From assembly GCA_017547265.1 (NCBI GenBank), contig JAFYQC010000247.1, positions 1 to 9,611 of the forward strand: 9,611 nt of DNA, read 5' to 3'. Under the pieces are notes generated by a model that was given only the letters and a program-made list of their open reading frames with translations, searched no databases and was not told where the DNA came from. A program made the translations under genes and the position numbers. The stretch is from Kiritimatiellia bacterium. Its GTDB lineage: Bacteria > Verrucomicrobiota > Kiritimatiellia > RFP12 > UBA1067. How positions within the stretch are numbered: the first letter of the stretch is position 1; each line of letters opens with the position of its first letter. Shown piece after piece: positions 5,556 through 9,611 of this stretch.

Positions 5556-8027
5556 ATGAAGAAATGGATTCTATTAGTTGTTTTATGCATTATCGGCAGC
5601 CCGATATATGCATCAGTAACAATGGAAAAAGTTGATGATGTTCCTTGGAAAATTGATTCTGATGTTACGTATTATGGAGCGGAAACATTAAAAACCGGCA
5701 GTATTACAGATGGTGAATCAACGAGTGTAGTGTTGACTTTCCCCGATGTAGATGGTGTTGAGTTGTTTATCAAAACATCGACAGAGGGAGGCTTCGACAA
5801 ATTGACAATTGAGTGCAACGGCAGTACATACGAATATTCAGGGGAGAATGATTGGGAATCCGTTTGGTTGGATTTAGAAGGTGGAAATGCAGTAACATTG
5901 ACCTATTCGAAAGATGGGAGTGTTTCAAACGGCGACGATTGTTGTTGGATATGGTTCGATGGCATTGAATCGTTAGTTTTTAATGATACAGATGATTCTG
6001 ATGCCGAACCTGAAAAAGGGTGGGATATGTCGACCGATTCTCCGTGGTATTACTGCGGAAGTTATACGGATTTGCCTCCGGAGTCGGAATCTCGCCCATA
6101 TATTGAGGCTCCTGTTATTGAGGATGGGAAAGAAACTTGGATTAGCTATGAGGTGGAGGGAACGCAAGTATTTTCATTTAAATATTTGATTGTTTCAGAC
6201 GAGAGTGTTAGCCCTCTTATAGTTTCGGTTGACGGGGTTGATGTTACTTCATTTGGAGGAAGGAAAATTTTTGAATCTTATATTGTAGTCTTGCCGGATT
6301 GTGGGCGGCATACAATCAAGTGGACTTACAGAAAGCCTATAGGTACATCTTGTAGTTCTCCGCGTATTTGGTTTGAAGGCGTAGAGAAGGTTGTGCTTGA
6401 GAACGCAGGATTTTCAATGAATACGCAATATCCATGGGACAGTGATTGGGAAAACTGTTATGATGGTATGGAAACATTGCGGTCTGGAACTGTGTTTGAA
6501 GGAGAGGCTGCTTCGTTTTCCGTAACGGTTCAGGAAGAAATGGAGAACTTGCAGTGTGCATTGAAGGTTTCATCCGAAGAAGAACATGATTTTTTGAAGG
6601 TCTACCTGAATGAGGAATTGGTCTATTCAATCAGCGGAGAAACGGATTGGGAAGCGCTGTCGCTGGAGGTTGTTTTGGGGGATGTGATAAGATTTGAGTA
6701 TGCAAAAGACAATAATAGTTCTACTTCTGGGCAAGATTGCGGATGGGTATATTTTGATGGGATTAATGATTATATGTCCTTAATGCATCTTTTCCCGGAA
6801 GATGCTACTCCTATAGAGGAGACGCAAACTGTCGGGTTAAATCTCAATACGGGGCGAGATGTTCAACGTGGGATTCTTGATGGTGACGATGGTGTGTCAT
6901 TCGCATCTGGTGAATTTCTGGCTTGGATTCATGATGAAAATGAAAATGCGATGCGGTCTGCAGAGATTGCAAAGGGCGGAGAATCGTGGATGTCGGCAAC
7001 GGTTGTCGGCAAGGGGACGTTTTCGTTCAGGTGGAAGTGTTCGGGTGAGACGCTTTCATGCTATGTGGATGGCGAATTGAAGGAGACGCTGTATGGGGCG
7101 GCGGATTGGGCAAATGTCGATGTGGCGTTGGAGAATGATGCCAGGCATGAAATCAAGTGGGTGTTTACAAGGGGCGAGGATTCTACTGATGTCGCGGCTT
7201 GCGGATGGGTGGATGGAATTGTCTGGGAGGCTCCCGAAGGTTGGGATGATCCCGATGAGCCGATTGTTCCCGCAACAGTTTCTACATTTATTCCTCTTGA
7301 TTTGCGCCCGTCGCCGAGGATTCTTGATACGACGAACTTCTGCGAGAGGATAACGTACGATCCGGCGTGGAGGAATGCGGCATCGGTTGCTCTTTCGGTG
7401 AATGCGAGCGAGGCGGTGAAAACCACGGAATCCGGTGCATATGAGTGGAAGTCCGAGAAGGAAGGGCTTTTCGAGATGAAGCTCGAGTTCCTGGATTCGG
7501 TTGGGGCTGCAATCGGTGAACCGCTCACTGCGTCGTTCAAGATTGCGCTCGATCCGCTTCCGGCCTTGGGCGAGAATGCGACGGCAGATGATGTGGCAAC
7601 CATCTTGGGTGGCGTTGCGGATGCCAAACTTAAAGTGAATGTCGCCGATGCTGCGGACTATGCGAATTTCCGCGCTTGGCTGGAGGCGAAAGGCATCGAT
7701 CATAATGATGCCGCAAAATCGCTTTTTGCGTGGCTTTCCTATGCGCTCGATACGGCTGGACTTGTCGCCGCCGTGCCGAGGGAAGGTGACTTGAAGATTG
7801 ATTCCTTTGAAAGCTCGTCTACTGATGGAGCCTTTGAGTTCACTGTAAAGCTCAAAGACATTGCCGTTGGCTATGGCGCGCTTGAGGACAATTTGAAGAA
7901 GGTGTTTGATATTGAAGGTCGCGAAAAGCTTTCCTCGGGCGAATTCTCATCAAATGCAGTTCAAATCAACGCCGCTCAGGCGGATAATGGTAATGTGAAG
8001 TTTACTGTTACGCCCAAGGTTGAGTAG
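5556..8027 (+). CDS. large secreted protein with four beta-sandwich repeats
   Basis: An 823-residue exported protein of unknown role. Signal peptide MKKWILLVVLCIIGSPIYA. The ATG at 5556 is preferred to the one at 5544 because GGGGTG precedes it. Four divergent repeats are seen at about residues 29-143, 162-282, 292-405 and 430-560. Most follow the plan 'PW/DW ... SG.I..G ... lsF..K.SSE.. D.L.vy.. ... SGE.DW..v .. G . i.. Y.KD.S.S.G.DCGWV.FDGI'. Such jelly-roll-like units occur in surface proteins of Verrucomicrobiota and Myxococcota and may bind carbohydrate or protein. Residues about 570-823 are a different region: a beta domain, a helical segment (ADDVATILGGVADAKLKV...FRAWLEAKGI) and a terminal beta unit ending FTVTPKVE. 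The gene follows the FGE-fold gene with no gap. Third-position GC rises sharply from about 7250. The frame continues for 14 plausible codons after TAG (to TAA at 8070-8072). Binding or adhesion is inferred. Confidence 0.85.
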   Translation: MKKWILLVVLCIIGSPIYASVTMEKVDDVPWKIDSDVTYYGAETLKTGSITDGESTSVVLTFPDVDGVELFIKTSTEGGFDKLTIECNGSTYEYSGENDWESVWLDLEGGNAVTLTYSKDGSVSNGDDCCWIWFDGIESLVFNDTDDSDAEPEKGWDMSTDSPWYYCGSYTDLPPESESRPYIEAPVIEDGKETWISYEVEGTQVFSFKYLIVSDESVSPLIVSVDGVDVTSFGGRKIFESYIVVLPDCGRHTIKWTYRKPIGTSCSSPRIWFEGVEKVVLENAGFSMNTQYPWDSDWENCYDGMETLRSGTVFEGEAASFSVTVQEEMENLQCALKVSSEEEHDFLKVYLNEELVYSISGETDWEALSLEVVLGDVIRFEYAKDNNSSTSGQDCGWVYFDGINDYMSLMHLFPEDATPIEETQTVGLNLNTGRDVQRGILDGDDGVSFASGEFLAWIHDENENAMRSAEIAKGGESWMSATVVGKGTFSFRWKCSGETLSCYVDGELKETLYGAADWANVDVALENDARHEIKWVFTRGEDSTDVAACGWVDGIVWEAPEGWDDPDEPIVPATVSTFIPLDLRPSPRILDTTNFCERITYDPAWRNAASVALSVNASEAVKTTESGAYEWKSEKEGLFEMKLEFLDSVGAAIGEPLTASFKIALDPLPALGENATADDVATILGGVADAKLKVNVADAADYANFRAWLEAKGIDHNDAAKSLFAWLSYALDTAGLVAAVPREGDLKIDSFESSSTDGAFEFTVKLKDIAVGYGALEDNLKKVFDIEGREKLSSGEFSSNAVQINAAQADNGNVKFTVTPKVE

Positions 8028-8095
8028 GACGAAAAGCCTACAAGTTTCTTCTTTACAGTCAAGATGAAGTAAGGGATAAGTCAAAGTTGAATAAC

Positions 8096-8126
8096 GAAGC
8101 CGCGTCAGAAATGGCGCGGTTTCTTT
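8096..8126 (+). terminator. intrinsic terminator of the surface-protein operon
   Basis: GAAGCCGCG (8096-8104) pairs with CGCGGTTTC (8115-8123), nine pairs with one G-U, around a ten-base loop, followed by TTT. It is well placed 69 bp after the TAG and 24 bp after the TAA that would end a read-through product. Confidence 0.75.
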
Positions 8127-8165
8127 ATGCCGCTTTCTGTTTGTCAGTGCACGCATTTTCGTGTA

Positions 8166-8186
8166 GCCGCACTTGTGCGGCGTTTT
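8166..8186 (+). terminator. second intrinsic terminator-like hairpin
   Basis: GCCGCA (8166-8171) pairs with TGCGGC (8176-8181) around CTTG, followed by GTTTT. It is compact, GC-rich and has a T-run only on the + strand, so it would act as a backup to the terminator 40 bp upstream, or belongs to the snap-back hairpin tract that follows. Confidence 0.6.
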
Positions 8187-8510
8187 AGTGTCGCCACCCC
8201 CGGCGGCGTTTCGTGTCTGTTGAGGCGGCACAACCGAAGGTTGGAGCTTATTGCGACGCGGCGGCGATGCTTTGCATCAAACCGAAGGCGTCGCGGTAAG
8301 CGAGAATCGCGTCTGCGATTTGCCGCCACAACAGTTTTCGTGGTCGTGCGTACGCGCAAAAACTCTGCGGCTCGCGGCCCCTTGCGGCCCTTCGGGTTCG
8401 CTTCGCTCAGGCAACCCGATCGCTTCGCGCCGGGCGCATCTCTACTCTGCTTCCTCTGCGTTAAAAACAAAAACGATTCGCTCCCACAACTCGACATCCT
8501 AATTATAGGA
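8187..8510. repeat. gene-free tract of short snap-back hairpins
   Basis: No convincing gene. Small perfect hairpins with 3-4 base loops recur: CAACC/GGTTG (8231-8243), GATGC/GCATC (8266-8278), AATCGC/GCGATT (8305-8320) and TCCTA/TAGGA (8497-8510). There is also the palindrome GCGTACGC (8348-8355) and a longer pairing CGGGTT/AACCCG (8393-8418). A G/C-rich block around 8370-8430 repeats GCGGCCC and CGCTTCGC. The density looks like a REP-type or lineage-specific intergenic element. Open frames here are arginine-rich and lack ribosome sites. Confidence 0.5.
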
Positions 8511-8512
8511 GG

Positions 8513-8542
8513 TTGAACGGCGACGTTGCATGGTGGTAAAAT
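8513..8542 (+). promoter_or_regulatory. putative promoter for the DUF6259-like gene
   Basis: TTGAAC (8513-8518), an 18-bp spacer, then TAAAAT (8537-8542) with TG at the extended -10 position (TGG-TAAAAT). It lies 37 bp before the ATG at 8580. The 13-base block around the -10 (8533-8545) matches that of the 2815-2843 promoter at 11 positions. Confidence 0.55.
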
Positions 8543-8579
8543 ATCAACTTAAAAAAGGTTTCCCAAAGGTCTCAACGAT

Positions 8580-9611
8580 ATGCATAAATTTGCTGTATTG
8601 GTAGCTTCTGTTCTGTTTTGCGCCGTCACGTTTGCCGCGCCGGTTCTTGACGGTAGCGGAATCAGGATTGAATTCGATTCCAAAGAGCACGGCTTCGATT
8701 GTTTGGCGATAAAGAACAAGCTGGGCGGAAAGTGCGTCCGTTTCGGCGATGGAACGCCGGATGGTCGCCGCGTTGGGCTGTGGGCTTTGAAGTTCTGGGA
8801 AAACGGAGACCCGTCGAAAATCCGCTGGCTGACCAACCATTCGCCTTCGTCTCGTTCCATCACAACTTCCGATGGTCAGTTGAAGTTTCTCTGGAATGGG
8901 CTTTCGCTCGGCGGCGAAAAGGATGCTGTCGATGTCGAGGCGACAGTCGATCTCGCGAAAGAAGGCGAGGCGGCCGAGTGGCGCATCTCCGTCAAGAACA
9001 GGAGCAAGACATGGGGCCTTGCGGAAGTGGAGTATCCCATCATCCGCCATATCGTTGCATCTAACACGGCGTCCGCGCTGCTGCCCTCGGGGAATATGGG
9101 CGGGCGGCTCTACGAGCGGTATTCGGGCGGCCACAATCTCATGTATCCCCACGGGCTCGTTCCTGTCCAGACGCTCGCTTTCATGCAGGACGGCGCGGGA
9201 TTGCAGTTCACGGCGCTCGACGGCAAGGCGCAGAACAAATCGTTCAATACCCGCGGTCTCGACATGAAGATCTGGTACCGGTGCCCTGACGAGGGGCGGC
9301 CCGGCGCGGCGAACGCGCCCGACTATGCCGTCGAGACGGCGGTGTTCGCCGGCGACTGGTGGGTCGCGGCGAAGCGTTACCGCAACTGGGCGCTCCAGCA
9401 GGAGTGGGCGTCGAAGGGGTCGCTCAAGGAGCGAAAGGATTTTTGCAGGAAAATCGGCAATATCGGTTACTGGATGAACGGCAGCGGCCCGGCGATGGCG
9501 GGCAGGCTGTCCGAGCTGGCAAAATTGCTGCCCGGTGTTCCGTTGGGACTTCACTGGTACAATTGGCACAATTCGCCGTTCGACGTGAACTATCCGGAGA
9601 TGTTCCCCGCC
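8580..9611 (+). CDS. secreted glycoside-hydrolase-like protein (DUF6259 type), 3' end outside window
   Basis: The first 344 codons of a gene still open at the window edge. Start ATG 8580: AAAGGT about nine bases upstream is a modest ribosome site, and the first residues (MHKFAVLVASVLFCAVTFAAP) form a signal peptide with cleavage near residues 19-20. After it come a beta-rich supersandwich-like region (about 22-260, with EWRISVKNRSKTWGLAEVEYP and LLPSGNMGG) and the beginning of a TIM barrel: GLHWYNWHNSPFDVNYPEMF at the end of the visible part. This arrangement fits the DUF6259 family, proteins often found beside alpha-galactosidases and suspected to be glycoside hydrolases; the assignment is from recalled motifs and is moderately sure. 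GC-rich, like the GH27/GH36 pair, so probably part of the same galactoside locus. Its catalytic residues lie beyond the window. Confidence 0.75.
   Translation, partial: MHKFAVLVASVLFCAVTFAAPVLDGSGIRIEFDSKEHGFDCLAIKNKLGGKCVRFGDGTPDGRRVGLWALKFWENGDPSKIRWLTNHSPSSRSITTSDGQLKFLWNGLSLGGEKDAVDVEATVDLAKEGEAAEWRISVKNRSKTWGLAEVEYPIIRHIVASNTASALLPSGNMGGRLYERYSGGHNLMYPHGLVPVQTLAFMQDGAGLQFTALDGKAQNKSFNTRGLDMKIWYRCPDEGRPGAANAPDYAVETAVFAGDWWVAAKRYRNWALQQEWASKGSLKERKDFCRKIGNIGYWMNGSGPAMAGRLSELAKLLPGVPLGLHWYNWHNSPFDVNYPEMFPA

Noticed and set aside
8390..8420. Possible tRNA-like T-arm (GGTTCGCTTCGC)
   Set aside because: No acceptor stem, anticodon arm or CCA-proximal pairing could be built around it.
8127..8516. 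Open frames on both strands in the hairpin tract
   Set aside because: Arginine-rich, low-complexity translations, no ribosome site and no family resemblance.
8085..8520. Integron attC-like site (GTTGAAC fits GTTRRRY)
   Set aside because: No matching RYYYAAC partner at a suitable distance and no paired inner sites.
8544..9569. Long open frame of 341 codons on the - strand
   Set aside because: It lies antisense to the signal-peptide-bearing hydrolase frame at 8580, which has recognisable motifs and is open to the window edge. The antisense frame is a by-product of GC-rich third positions and has no recognisable domain.

Overview
The window looks like chromosomal DNA from an uncultured gut or rumen bacterium of the Verrucomicrobiota/Kiritimatiellota/Lentisphaerota type. 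This rests on several secreted galactosidase-like hydrolases, an exported FGE-sulfatase-fold protein with an N-terminal 'QRYPWNG' Ig-like module, a large secreted beta-sandwich repeat protein, and mostly long transcription units with clear Shine-Dalgarno sites. The lineage call is inference. No rRNA, tRNA, CRISPR array or transposase was seen.

Layout, all genes on the + strand. (1) Positions 3-2665: the 3' part of a GH27 alpha-galactosidase, then 32 bp later a complete secreted GH36-type alpha-galactosidase; GC-rich (about 60% in a sampled line). (2) Positions 2815-3859: a promoter and a three-gene accessory cassette: a 33-aa protein starting MATSSI, an overlapping 72-aa protein, and a 209-aa helical protein with an Rx4H (HEPN-like) motif, a charged coiled coil and a C-terminal membrane anchor. 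(3) Positions 3860-4323: a gene-free stretch with a short direct repeat, a palindrome, a hairpin and a strikingly self-complementary leader with competing helices that run up to the ribosome binding site of the next gene. (4) Positions 4324-8027: two secreted proteins in an operon, an FGE-sulfatase/C-type-lectin-fold protein and an 823-aa protein with four beta-sandwich repeats. They are AT-rich (about 37-38% GC in sampled lines) except for the 3' end of the second gene. (5) Positions 8028-8579: two terminators, a tract full of short snap-back hairpins and a promoter. (6) Positions 8580 to the end: the 5' part of a secreted protein resembling DUF6259/glycoside-hydrolase-like TIM-barrel proteins; GC-rich again (about 70% in a sampled line).

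Interpretation: the outer genes form a galactoside-degrading locus (GH27, GH36, putative DUF6259 hydrolase). The middle (about 2.8-8.1 kb) reads as a compositionally different insertion carrying an uncharacterised small-gene cassette and a surface-protein operon. The points most worth a second look are the structured leader before the FGE-fold gene, the Rx4H membrane-protein cassette, the exported FGE-fold/repeat-protein pair, and an in-frame TAG followed by a C-terminal-like tail (FFFTVKMK).
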